This document shows positions 8,022 through 16,040 of a stretch of 35,649 nucleotides of DNA, one piece after another. The translations under genes and the position numbers were made by a program. How positions within the stretch are numbered: position 1 is the first letter of the stretch; each line of letters opens with the position of its first letter. Under the pieces are notes generated by a model. That model was not told where the DNA came from, searched no databases, and saw only the letters and a list, made by a program, of their open reading frames with translations. Source of the stretch: an uncultured Saprospiraceae bacterium (GTDB taxonomy: Bacteria > Bacteroidota > Bacteroidia > Chitinophagales > Saprospiraceae); contig CALAJP010000095.1 in NCBI GenBank assembly GCA_937922815.1, forward strand, positions 1 through 35,649. Reading direction: 5' to 3'.

Positions 8022-9164
8022 TTGAAAATAAACAATCTATCAAGTCCCGAATTGGATAAATATGTTCAAGAAAACAAACAAAAGTTGACAGAACATTTTA
8101 GCTATGATTTCGCAAAAGCATTGGCAGAACATGTCATTCAGCGATTAGATAATAGTTATTTTCGTAGTCAATTGGTTGGTTTTGATGACTATATTTCAAG
8201 AGGGGACAGACCCAATATTTATTTTAGTAATCATTCGGGAATGGCTTTTCCTTGGGATGCGATATTACTAATTAGCAAAACATTTCGATTTTATAACGAA
8301 GAAATGTCCAAAGGATTAAGGGCATTAATCGATAAACAGTTGAGTTTTATGCGAATCACCAATCCGTTTATGATTGAACGGTTTTGGCAAAAAGCGGGTG
8401 GAATTACAGCCACTTTTAAGAACTTTGAATTGATGATGACCTTGAACCAAGGAAATGTTTTGTTATATCCCGAAGGAGTACCAGGAATAGCGAAAGGGTT
8501 TAATAAAAAATACCAACTTCAAAAGTTTTCTACTTCATTTATCAAAATGGCGGTTAAGTATAGGGTTCCATTAATTCCTGTTTCGACAGTCAACGCTGAA
8601 TACGTAAACCCATTTATGTATGCCTCTAAAAGAATGAATAAACTGGCAAAAAAAATCGGTTTGCCATTTATTCCTGTGGGCTGGGCATTACCTGTTTTGA
8701 TTTTGCAACCATGGTTGTTTTATTATTCTTTGCCTACCAAAATGACTTTTGTGCGTGGCGAACCTTTGTTGCCAGAAAACCTAACGAATAAGAAATTTGA
8801 TGAAATAACCGAGAAAGAGTTCGAAGACATTCGAGATAGAGTTCAAGGAGAGCTACAAGTTAAATTATTGAGTGATGTCGATAAGTACGGCAGAAAACCT
8901 ATTCATTGGAAAGCTTATTTTAAAAAATTATTCAAAAATGAAGATGGTATTGCAACTTCGTTGCCTTTTTTGTGGCCTTACCTTTTTGCGGACTTTGAAG
9001 AACAATGGTTAGAATTCTCAAAAACGGGAAAAAAGATTCATATTGGGAAAGGATTTCGTTGGTTTTTGAAAGTTTTTTGCAAAAAACCAAGTATTTTATT
9101 TTACTATATCCCTGTAATAGGTTGGTTACCAATAATTTGGAAAGGAAAGAAAAGATATTACTAA
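8022..9164 (+). CDS. Lysophospholipid acyltransferase-like protein (PlsC/LPLAT superfamily)
   Basis: 380 aa. The PlsC fold is marked by NHSGMAFPWD (His71 and Asp79, with three more residues between them than the usual H-x4-D), by LYPEGVPG (Glu150-Gly151) and by the following region PLIPVSTVNAEY. It should transfer an acyl chain to a lysophospholipid or related acceptor at the inner membrane; the acceptor is not predictable. Unlike the classical 230-250 aa enzyme it has a long C-terminal extension with aromatic, possibly membrane-associated segments. TTG 8022 is the start: an in-frame TGA at 8001 and no ATG between them. Divergent from the FemAB-like gene. Confidence 0.78.
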   Translation: MKINNLSSPELDKYVQENKQKLTEHFSYDFAKALAEHVIQRLDNSYFRSQLVGFDDYISRGDRPNIYFSNHSGMAFPWDAILLISKTFRFYNEEMSKGLRALIDKQLSFMRITNPFMIERFWQKAGGITATFKNFELMMTLNQGNVLLYPEGVPGIAKGFNKKYQLQKFSTSFIKMAVKYRVPLIPVSTVNAEYVNPFMYASKRMNKLAKKIGLPFIPVGWALPVLILQPWLFYYSLPTKMTFVRGEPLLPENLTNKKFDEITEKEFEDIRDRVQGELQVKLLSDVDKYGRKPIHWKAYFKKLFKNEDGIATSLPFLWPYLFADFEEQWLEFSKTGKKIHIGKGFRWFLKVFCKKPSILFYYIPVIGWLPIIWKGKKRYY

Positions 9165-9242
9165 ATATTCATATTTCAGTGGCATACGTATTGAATCTGT
9201 TATTGTAGATTATAACTTTTAAAACCTACATAACTCTATAAT

Positions 9243-9467
9243 ATGAAATACTTAATTATTCTTTCTTTTGCAGCAATTCTTTTCTTTAGCTTCAAATCTA
9301 TTTCAGATTCTAACATCTTAGTTGTTTTCTATAATGAATATGATATGGAAGTAAATATTGAAGAAGCGAGTTATGCTATCAAAGTCTATCAGAATGATGG
9401 AATGTGGGTAAAAGAGAAAGTAGTTATGAATGAACAAAACAGAAAAATTGACTATTTTTATGATTAA
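9243..9467 (+). CDS. Small exported protein of unknown function
   Basis: 74 aa from an ATG, with a clear hydrophobic signal-like segment at residues 3-17 (YLIILSFAAILFFSF) followed by a short polar region. I recognise no family. Lies between the PlsC-like gene (78 nt) and the DinB-like gene (72 nt), same strand. Confidence 0.5.
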   Translation: MKYLIILSFAAILFFSFKSISDSNILVVFYNEYDMEVNIEEASYAIKVYQNDGMWVKEKVVMNEQNRKIDYFYD

Positions 9468-9539
9468 ATTTTAATCACATACAACTGTTGTAGTTAATAT
9501 TTCGTTATTTTGAATTATTGACTTCACTAAATTTAGTTT

Positions 9540-10031
9540 ATGCTAAAGCGTAGCTTACAGAATCTTAACGTATCAAGACAATTAATTTTAGAAATACCAA
9601 TTAATAAGTATAAAGAACCTTGCCCCGGGCTTTCTGGCTCATCAATTGGGGAACATACTCGTCATTGGATTGAATTTTATTTGTGCCTTTTATCTTCTTT
9701 AGAAAATGGAATTGTCAATTATGATAAAAGAGAAAGGGATTTAAAAATAGAAATATCTCCAAGTTTTGCTGCCCAAAAAATAGATTTCATTATAGATAAG
9801 TTATCTGAAAATTTAATCGATAAAGATTTAATACTCAAAGACAATATAACAACAGGTCTGAGCCTAAAGACGACTCTGTTTCGAGAACTTTATTATTGTT
9901 TAGAACATAGTGTTCATCATCAAGCATTTGTAAAAATTGGATTGAGAGAATTAGGTTTGTTGCATTTGTCGTCACCTAACTATGGGGTAGCTGATTCTAC
10001 TCTTGCCGCCCACAAAATAAAAATGAGTTAA
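9540..10031 (+). CDS. DinB-like four-helix protein
   Basis: 163 aa. Histidines placed as in DinB/YfiT-type metal-binding bundles: His39 and His42 in IGEHTRHWIEF, and the EHSVHHQAF cluster near residues 124-132. These proteins commonly bind a divalent metal and include thiol transferases; the substrate here is unknown. It starts the tight series DinB-like / TANGO2 / DUF6695 with only 5 nt to the next gene, so they are probably one transcript. Confidence 0.75.
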   Translation: MLKRSLQNLNVSRQLILEIPINKYKEPCPGLSGSSIGEHTRHWIEFYLCLLSSLENGIVNYDKRERDLKIEISPSFAAQKIDFIIDKLSENLIDKDLILKDNITTGLSLKTTLFRELYYCLEHSVHHQAFVKIGLRELGLLHLSSPNYGVADSTLAAHKIKMS

Positions 10032-10036
10032 TTAAT

Positions 10037-10741
10037 ATGTGTACGGTAACTTACAGCCCTTCCTCGCAAGGAGGAATATTGACCTCTAACAGAGATGAAC
10101 AAGGAGGTAGAAATACATTAGCCCCTCAGAAATATACTCCCGAAAACCTGATTTACCCGAAAGATATTCAGTCGAATGGATCGTGGATTGTTTTAAGCAA
10201 AACCAGATGGGTTTGTTTGTTAAACGGTGGCTTTCAAAACCACACGCCTAAACCTAATTATAATGTGAGTAGAGGCGTGATTGTTATGAAAAGTATTAAA
10301 AGTGGAAACCTACGCGAATTTTGTCAATCTATTGACCTCACAGAAACACAACCGTTTACTTTATTGATGAATGATTTTAAAGGAGATGATTTTTTAGAAA
10401 TGGTTTGGGATGGAGAAAAGAAACATTTGCGTTACTTAGATCAGAAAGACTCTTATATTTGGTCGTCTTCGACGCTTTATAACGATGAAATGAAAGCCGA
10501 AAGGAAAAAATGGTTTCGAGATTTTTTTGATACTAAAAAGAAAAATGCAAGCCATTTACTAGAATTTCACCAAACCCATTTTACGGAAAACAGCGAATAT
10601 GATTTATTAATGAAACGTCCAAATGGTATTCAGACGGTTAGTATTTCTCAAATTGTAACTTCGGCACAAAACTCAAATTTTTATTATTTAGACCGACAAG
10701 AAAATTCAGAAACTAAAATTGCTTTTTTTGATGAAAAATAA
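10037..10741 (+). CDS. TANGO2/NRDE family protein
   Basis: 234 aa. The N-terminus has the family signature: Met-Cys2, then a short strand and SNRDE with Asn18-Arg19-Asp20-Glu21. Cys2 could act as an N-terminal nucleophile, as in the NTN-hydrolase-like fold proposed for the family. The eukaryotic relative TANGO2 affects Golgi organisation and haem/lipid handling, but the bacterial role is not established. Its 3' end overlaps the next gene by 11 nt (ATGAAAAATAA), evidence for translational coupling. Confidence 0.85.
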   Translation: MCTVTYSPSSQGGILTSNRDEQGGRNTLAPQKYTPENLIYPKDIQSNGSWIVLSKTRWVCLLNGGFQNHTPKPNYNVSRGVIVMKSIKSGNLREFCQSIDLTETQPFTLLMNDFKGDDFLEMVWDGEKKHLRYLDQKDSYIWSSSTLYNDEMKAERKKWFRDFFDTKKKNASHLLEFHQTHFTENSEYDLLMKRPNGIQTVSISQIVTSAQNSNFYYLDRQENSETKIAFFDEK

Positions 10742-11690
10742 TTCAAAAGATGGGTTTATCATTGCTTTGTCTTGGCCTGATACCTATTGCAAGCAGGCAG
10801 GGGCTTGGTATGATGAACCAATGAATATTTTAGGCTTTAGTTATTTCAATTATTATAAAGTTGGTCATGCGGCATTGGTTTTAGTAGATGCAGAGGGCGT
10901 TTGCAAATATTTTGATTTCGGGAGATACCATGCTCCTAAAGGATATGGACGGGTAAGAAGTGAGAAAACGGATTTTGATTTAAAGATGAATCAAAAAGCC
11001 ATGATTCAAGAAGATAAAATTTTAAATATAGACGCTTTACTTGACGAATTATATCAGCGAAAAGCTTGTCATGGAGATGGTAAATTAGTTGCCAGTTATA
11101 CGAGAATTAAGTACCAAAAATCGTTGGATTATGTATTAAAAATGCAGGAAAATAGCCCATTACCCTATGGTGTTTTTGTTCGTGGGGGCAGTAACTGTGC
11201 TCGTTTTGTTCGAAAGGCAGTATTAAAAGGTACGAATAATGTTTGGGTCTGGTCCAAAATTTTCATTCCATATTCTATTAGCCCTTCTCCTTTGGGCGTT
11301 GTTCGTGGTTTACCTCATCAAATGACTGTTGGAAATTCATTAAGTTCATGGAAACCTAATTGTAAACCAAAACACTTAGAATCTACACTCCCTAAACCTA
11401 TTTTGCCGTCTCACCTTCCAATTAATGCGGTATGGCACGCAGGAGAAGGAGCAGGGTCTTGGTTTTGTTTTGAGCAGTTAGCTTCAAGAAAATATTTAAT
11501 GCAGCGTTATAGTCCCAATGGCAAATTAGAATGTTCCGCTGAGATGCTTGAAGATAAAGGTATATTCGAAATTGATAAAGAATTTACCATTGAGTATTTG
11601 TCGCACTGCAATAGTATTATCTTAAAACAAAAAGGAGAACTTACCCCAATGAAAGCCACCAAAAATATTAGTGTTTCAGTTCCTATTTAA
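10731..11690 (+). CDS. DUF6695-type protein
   Basis: 319 aa from ATG 10731, preferred over TTG 10719 because it gives the expected MKNNSKDGFIIALSWPDTYC beginning. Conserved blocks: ALSWPDTYCKQAGAWYD, YKVGHAALVLVD (His46), FDFGRYHAPKGYGRVRS, and SNCARFVRKA (Cys156). The His/Cys arrangement hints at a papain-like or LRAT/NlpC-like fold, which is inference only. It overlaps the TANGO2 gene and belongs to that operon. The match to DUF6695 rests on my memory of the motif pattern. Confidence 0.65.
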   Translation: MKNNSKDGFIIALSWPDTYCKQAGAWYDEPMNILGFSYFNYYKVGHAALVLVDAEGVCKYFDFGRYHAPKGYGRVRSEKTDFDLKMNQKAMIQEDKILNIDALLDELYQRKACHGDGKLVASYTRIKYQKSLDYVLKMQENSPLPYGVFVRGGSNCARFVRKAVLKGTNNVWVWSKIFIPYSISPSPLGVVRGLPHQMTVGNSLSSWKPNCKPKHLESTLPKPILPSHLPINAVWHAGEGAGSWFCFEQLASRKYLMQRYSPNGKLECSAEMLEDKGIFEIDKEFTIEYLSHCNSIILKQKGELTPMKATKNISVSVPI

Positions 11691-11728
11691 GTATTTTTTT
11701 GAAAAAAAATAAAAAATGGGACGGACAA

Positions 11729-11763
11729 TGCAGCGTTTTCAACGTTCAAGGAATCTAAGAGGT
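11729..11763 (+). promoter_or_regulatory. Probable ECF-sigma promoter, autoregulatory site
   Basis: TGCAGCGTTTT at 11729-11739, a 14-nt spacer, then TCTAAGA at 11754-11760 followed by GGT, 41 nt upstream of the sigma gene. The same two blocks with the same spacing lie before the lipoprotein gene at 13751. This is the layout of a -35/-10 pair for an ECF sigma, here probably the sigma encoded next. Confidence 0.75.
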
Positions 11764-11801
11764 GTTAAGTATTCTCTTAGAATATTCTTGAAAGACTTGA
11801 T

Positions 11802-12341
11802 ATGTCAGAAAATGAGTTAATTAAAGGCTGTGTAAATAATGATAGGAGTTGTCAAAAACTCTTATTTCAACGTTATTCTGGACGATTGTTAATTTTAGCA
11901 AAAATGTATGCTCGTACACGAACAGAAGCGGAAGATTTCGTACAAGTTACTTTTATTAAAGCATTTGGAAACCTTAAATCTTTTCAATTTAAATCTACTT
12001 TAGAAACGTGGTTGAAAAGAATTTTAATTAATGTGGCATTGAAAGAGTTAAAGAAAAAAAGATCCAAAAATGAGTTAATCGGAATTGATTTGAAAGAACC
12101 GATACCTTTCGAAAACGACTTCATAGAAAGACTTAGTTTTAATGAAATAATCGAATATATCAGCCAATTACCCGATGGTTTTAGAGCTGTTTTTAACTTA
12201 TTTGTTTTTGAAGGCTATTCGCACAAAGAAATAGCGAAGGCACTAAACATAACAGAAAGCACTTCCAGATCTCAATTGACAAGAGGTAGAAAACTCTTGC
12301 AGCAAAAAATTACAGAAGCCAATAAAATCACTTATCCATGA
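11802..12341 (+). CDS. ECF-family RNA polymerase sigma factor
   Basis: 179 aa. Region 2 is at about residues 12-78 (LFQRYSGRLLILAKMYARTR then EAEDFVQVTFIKAF), with the -10 contact segment. Region 4 is at about 120-172 (LPDGFRAVFNLFVFEGYSHK and the recognition helix ITESTSRSQLTRGRKLL). No region 3 or extra C-terminal domain. Its stop overlaps the next gene's start in ATGA, so a cognate membrane protein is translationally coupled. The preceding promoter element suggests it transcribes its own operon. Confidence 0.92.
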   Translation: MSENELIKGCVNNDRSCQKLLFQRYSGRLLILAKMYARTRTEAEDFVQVTFIKAFGNLKSFQFKSTLETWLKRILINVALKELKKKRSKNELIGIDLKEPIPFENDFIERLSFNEIIEYISQLPDGFRAVFNLFVFEGYSHKEIAKALNITESTSRSQLTRGRKLLQQKITEANKITYP

Positions 12342-13648
12342 AAGATTTTGACAAAATATTACGACAGAAATATGACGAGGCATCTATACCCCCGCCAATG
12401 GACTTGTGGGACGGGATTGAAGTGGAGTTGAATAAACAAACAAGTAAAAAGGGCGGGTATTGGAAATGGAGTTTGTTGTTGGGTGTAGGCTTATCGGCTA
12501 TGTTTTTATTTAGTTATTTTCATAAAAATAAGGGAGGGGAATTAATTACGGAAAGATTAGAAAAAAAGGAGATTCCAAAAAATCAAAAATTAATACCTCA
12601 AAGTCAAAACATGATGGAAGGGGCTGTTGCGGTTGATGTAACAAGCAGTGCATTAAAAGTTAGCCAAGAAACTAACAAGCCTTTATCCTTTGATACTAAT
12701 GTTTTTAAAACAAAAAGAGGTTTTTATAAACAAGTTGCTTTACCACAACCAACGGACGACAATAAAAAATTTGTATTAGAAAATGTTGAGAAAAAAGAAG
12801 AAAAAGCAATAATTATAAAAGAAGAAACTACGGCAAAATCTTCTATTGAAGAACCTTTTGTTAGCTACAATAAAAACCTTTTGTCAATAGGCAATAATTC
12901 TTTTTATTTAGAAACCAATTTGCCCAAATTTAATAAAGTAAAAGATTGCTATTCGTTTGATAAGAATCCGCTTTCAAAAAGCTTTTTTGTAGAAGCGGAT
13001 GCAGGGTATTTATCCATAATGAGAAAAATCGAAGAAAATAGCACTGAAAACAGTACTTTTTTGGCAGAGAAAGAAAATTCGGAGACGGTTCTTCCCAGTT
13101 TTCAAGGTTCGGTTTTGTTAGGAGCTAAATTTCAGAATCAATGGATTTTAAAATTAGGTGTTGATTATAAAAAATGGAGAACTAAATTTAATTATGCCCA
13201 AGGAGATTATGTTAGAACAGTAATAACCACCGTAAACGGAAATACGCAAACTGAAACACAAACAGGTACATTAAATGTTCAACATTTCAATAAAATTTAC
13301 AGAATAGATATTCCGATATATTTAGGATATGAAAAAGACTTTAATAATATATTCGTCAACGCGGCTATTGGAGTGTCTTTTAATGTGTATGGCAAGAGTG
13401 CAGGAAAAGTGATTAATTCGGATTTGGATATCGTAAATTTAGAAGAGGCGAATTTTTATAGACAATCTACTTTTGAACAATCACTATTAGGACAAGTGCA
13501 AGTAGGGTACAGGCTTACTGAAAAATTATCGGCTTATCTCAAGGCGGATTATCAACATGGAATTTCTGATTGGACAACAGACGAATACCCAGTGATTGAG
13601 CATTGGTCAGGCGTAAGCTCGAAATTAGGAATTCGATATAGTTTTTAA
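12338..13648 (+). CDS. Membrane-anchored protein with outer-membrane-barrel-like domain, probable anti-sigma
   Basis: 436 aa. Residues 1-40 are a short acidic/basic cytoplasmic-like region (FDKILRQKYDEASIPPPMDL), 43-61 a single transmembrane helix, about 62-210 a polar Lys/Glu-rich linker, and 215-436 a beta-rich domain with repeated aromatic strands and a terminal Phe, like the outer-membrane barrel or PorT-type domain. Position and N-terminal layout match Bacteroidota proteins that follow ECF sigma genes and act as anti-sigma factors. No FecR domain or zinc-binding ZAS motif is visible. A barrel attached to an inner-membrane anchor is hard to picture as an integral barrel, so the C-terminal part may be periplasmic. 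Confidence 0.7.
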   Translation: MKDFDKILRQKYDEASIPPPMDLWDGIEVELNKQTSKKGGYWKWSLLLGVGLSAMFLFSYFHKNKGGELITERLEKKEIPKNQKLIPQSQNMMEGAVAVDVTSSALKVSQETNKPLSFDTNVFKTKRGFYKQVALPQPTDDNKKFVLENVEKKEEKAIIIKEETTAKSSIEEPFVSYNKNLLSIGNNSFYLETNLPKFNKVKDCYSFDKNPLSKSFFVEADAGYLSIMRKIEENSTENSTFLAEKENSETVLPSFQGSVLLGAKFQNQWILKLGVDYKKWRTKFNYAQGDYVRTVITTVNGNTQTETQTGTLNVQHFNKIYRIDIPIYLGYEKDFNNIFVNAAIGVSFNVYGKSAGKVINSDLDIVNLEEANFYRQSTFEQSLLGQVQVGYRLTEKLSAYLKADYQHGISDWTTDEYPVIEHWSGVSSKLGIRYSF

Positions 13649-13667
13649 AAAATAAATGTTTTATGCT

Positions 13668-13702
13668 TGCAGCGTTTTTGACACTAAAAGGGTCTAAGAA
13701 GT
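13668..13702 (+). promoter_or_regulatory. Probable ECF-sigma promoter of the downstream lipoprotein gene
   Basis: TGCAGCGTTTT at 13668-13678, a 14-nt spacer, then TCTAAGA at 13693-13699 followed by AGT, 51 nt before the ATG. Both blocks are identical to those at 11729-11760 and the spacer length is the same, although the spacer sequences differ. Confidence 0.75.
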
Positions 13703-13750
13703 ATAAGGAAATTCGAATGCCCTTCTTATTTTAAAAACAAATAAATAACC

Positions 13751-14776
13751 ATGAAAAAAATAATTTCTTATTTAACTATACTTTTAGTTTTATTATTACC
13801 ATTTGCTTGTGTTGAAGATAATTTCGAAGAATTTATTGCTGATGAAACTGAAGAATTGCCATCAACCTTGGAAGACTTTGAAAAGGTTTTAGCCGCTTTA
13901 CAAGATTCCGTTTTTAATGATGTTTCTGGCGTGTGTAATGTCCAAAATAATGAGGGTGGAACATTTAGGACAAAATATGGCTCAATAATAACAATATCAG
14001 AAGATGCTTTTGATATAAACGGATGTAATAGTTGCAGTAATGATTTTGAAATAGAAGTAACTTATATCGAATTGCATACTATCGAAGAGTTAATTCGATT
14101 TTACAAGCCTACAGTTTCTAATGGTTTCCCTTTAGTTTCGGGAGGTGTTATAAAGTTTGAAGCTAAGGTTGGAGACGAAATAGTCTATTTAAGAGATGGC
14201 GTTTCTATCAATGTAAAATTTCCGATTAACGATGATACCCAGTTCCAAAACAGTATGGAATTGTTTGAAGGAGAATTGATAGCCAACCCTTCTACGGTCG
14301 AAGATTCTATATATAATTGGGAACCAATTCCTCAAGAAAATCCTGAATTTGGTGATGTAGCTATTACCGAATTAGATTCTTTGAGTGATATTTTGTTTTA
14401 TGATTTTAATGTAGATAGTTATGAATGGATTAATTGTGATGCTTTTTATAATTTTCCTGACAATCAACTAACAGATATTAAACTGGTTTTACCAGAAGCG
14501 TTTTCATATACCAACACTATTGTTTATCTATATTTTACTGAAGAGAATACCGTCATGCAATTATATTATGATAATGATTCTTTCACTGCTAAAAATATTC
14601 CAATTGGATATAAAGCTAAAATTGTGGGTATTTCTACGACTAAAGATGATAATGACAATCCTGTTTATTGGTTAAGTAAAATTGATGAATTTTCTATAGA
14701 AAGTGGACTTAGTTTAACTACCGACCCCGAGGAAGTAACAGAAGAAGAGGTGGAAAACTTTATCAAATCGATATAG
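13751..14776 (+). CDS. Lipoprotein of unknown function, likely target of the neighbouring ECF sigma
   Basis: 341 aa. The signal peptide ends in lipobox PFAC (Cys20). The mature protein is strongly acidic with many Asp/Glu clusters, includes two cysteine pairs (CNVQ region and CNSC near residues 95-100), and ends in a DPEEVTEEEVENF stretch. I recognise no family. It has its own copy of the ECF promoter element and a strong terminator, so it forms a separate unit within the sigma locus. Surface or periplasmic location is expected. Confidence 0.75.
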   Translation: MKKIISYLTILLVLLLPFACVEDNFEEFIADETEELPSTLEDFEKVLAALQDSVFNDVSGVCNVQNNEGGTFRTKYGSIITISEDAFDINGCNSCSNDFEIEVTYIELHTIEELIRFYKPTVSNGFPLVSGGVIKFEAKVGDEIVYLRDGVSINVKFPINDDTQFQNSMELFEGELIANPSTVEDSIYNWEPIPQENPEFGDVAITELDSLSDILFYDFNVDSYEWINCDAFYNFPDNQLTDIKLVLPEAFSYTNTIVYLYFTEENTVMQLYYDNDSFTAKNIPIGYKAKIVGISTTKDDNDNPVYWLSKIDEFSIESGLSLTTDPEEVTEEEVENFIKSI

Positions 14777-14797
14777 AATACACCAACCTCCGATATT

Positions 14798-14832
14798 AAA
14801 AGGAAGTAGTTTTTTAGCTACTTCCTTTTGTA
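14798..14832 (+). terminator. Rho-independent terminator after the lipoprotein gene
   Basis: A perfect 12-bp stem (14798-14809 with 14818-14829) with an 8-nt loop, 22 nt after the stop codon. The A/T-rich ends of the stem give it U tracts on both strands. Confidence 0.85.
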
Positions 14833-14996
14833 TTTAAATGAAGCAATGTATCTTTAATATTTGATGCATAAATTGGATATACTGTCAGGAAACCTTTTTT
14901 AGATATACAGAGGCTAAACCTAGAAAGGCAATCTTTAAAAATGAATAGAATTATTGTAATTTGTGTGTGGGTAAGTTAGCTACAATAGCCCAAACT

Positions 14997-15033
14997 AAAA
15001 AAAGCTAAGCCGTCTTTTGATACAACTTAGCTT
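14997..15033 (-). terminator. Rho-independent terminator of the gldB-oxygenase unit
   Basis: On the reverse strand AAGCTAAG (15033-15026) pairs with CTTAGCTT (15009-15002) and is followed by a T run (A tract 14997-15003 on the forward strand). The 16-nt loop is long. It lies about 25 nt after the oxygenase stop. Confidence 0.65.
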
Positions 15034-15058
15034 AAACGAGTAAAACTCGAAACTTTTA

Positions 15059-15997
15059 TTATGCTTTTATCAATCCAATTTCGACCAATCGTTGGTGTAA
15101 AAAGTCACCTGCTTTGATAGGTTCGTAAGCTATGGGATGATTTTCGTCAATACAATTTTCCAAACAATTCAAAGGCATGTCGCTATTGGGGTGTAAGAAA
15201 AAAGGAATACTCAATCGAGGTTTATGCCATTCTTCGCGAGGCGGATTAACGACACGATGAGTTGTAGAACGGAGTTTATTATTAGTCAATCTTTCCAACA
15301 TATCTCCTACATTGATTACTATTTCGTCGTTTTCAGTAACCACATCTAACCAGTTTTCATTTTTGTCCAAGACTTGCAAACCACCTGCAGAGGCACCCAC
15401 CAAAAGCGTAATTAGGTTTATATCTTCATGAGATTCGGCACGAATTGCGTTTTTAGGTTCAGTCGTGATAGGAGGGTAGTGGATACTTCTCAAAATACTG
15501 TTACCATCCTGTACGAAATTGGCAAAGTAGTCTTCCTCTAAACCCAAATAAGTGGCAATCGCTTGAAGTAATTGAAAGCCCACATTTTCAAAATTTTTAT
15601 ATAAATCGACCCCTAATTGCGTGAAGTTAGATTCTTCTACCACTACATTGGGGATGTAGTCATCTCTGTGTTTTTGGTTTTCTTGACCCAATTGAAAAAA
15701 TTCTTTTAAATCGGGAACGTCAGATTGTTTAGCATGTTCAACACCAAAAGCGGTATAGCCTCTTTGACCAGCAACTCCTTCAAGATGATATTTTTCTTTT
15801 ACACTTTTGGGTTGATTAAAAAACTGGTGTGAAGCGTCATAAAAATCAGCAATTACATCTTTAGGGATACCGTGACCTACGACACCTACAAAACCAATAG
15901 TTTCAAAAGCTTGTCCTATCTTTTGTATAAAACTATTTTTGGTATCTGGATTTTTAAAATCATTCAAATTTACCAATGGAATCGCTCTTTCTTGCAT
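15059..15997 (-). CDS. 2-oxoglutarate/Fe(II) oxygenase, isopenicillin N synthase family
   Basis: 312 aa from ATG 15997. A longer frame opens at 16048, but its extra N-terminal residues (YYIVYYC region) look non-coding and would overlap gldB. The iron facial triad is visible: His190-x-Asp192 in ESHEDINL and His247 in STTHRVVNPP. Arg261 and Ser263 in RLSIPFF are the 2-oxoglutarate carboxylate clamp. The N-terminal DIOX_N region (IPLVNLNDF ... GFVGVVGHGIP) is intact. Soluble and cytoplasmic; substrate unknown. It follows gldB by 43 nt, so the two are probably cotranscribed. Confidence 0.87.
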   Translation of the reverse strand: MQERAIPLVNLNDFKNPDTKNSFIQKIGQAFETIGFVGVVGHGIPKDVIADFYDASHQFFNQPKSVKEKYHLEGVAGQRGYTAFGVEHAKQSDVPDLKEFFQLGQENQKHRDDYIPNVVVEESNFTQLGVDLYKNFENVGFQLLQAIATYLGLEEDYFANFVQDGNSILRSIHYPPITTEPKNAIRAESHEDINLITLLVGASAGGLQVLDKNENWLDVVTENDEIVINVGDMLERLTNNKLRSTTHRVVNPPREEWHKPRLSIPFFLHPNSDMPLNCLENCIDENHPIAYEPIKAGDFLHQRLVEIGLIKA

Positions 15998-16040
15998 ATC
16001 CTTATTTTTAAGTTGACAATAGTAAACAATATAATATTTT

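Noticed and set aside
9480-9490. Palindrome ACAACTGTTGT before the DinB-like gene
   Set aside because: Only 5-bp arms around one base and no second copy; expected by chance.
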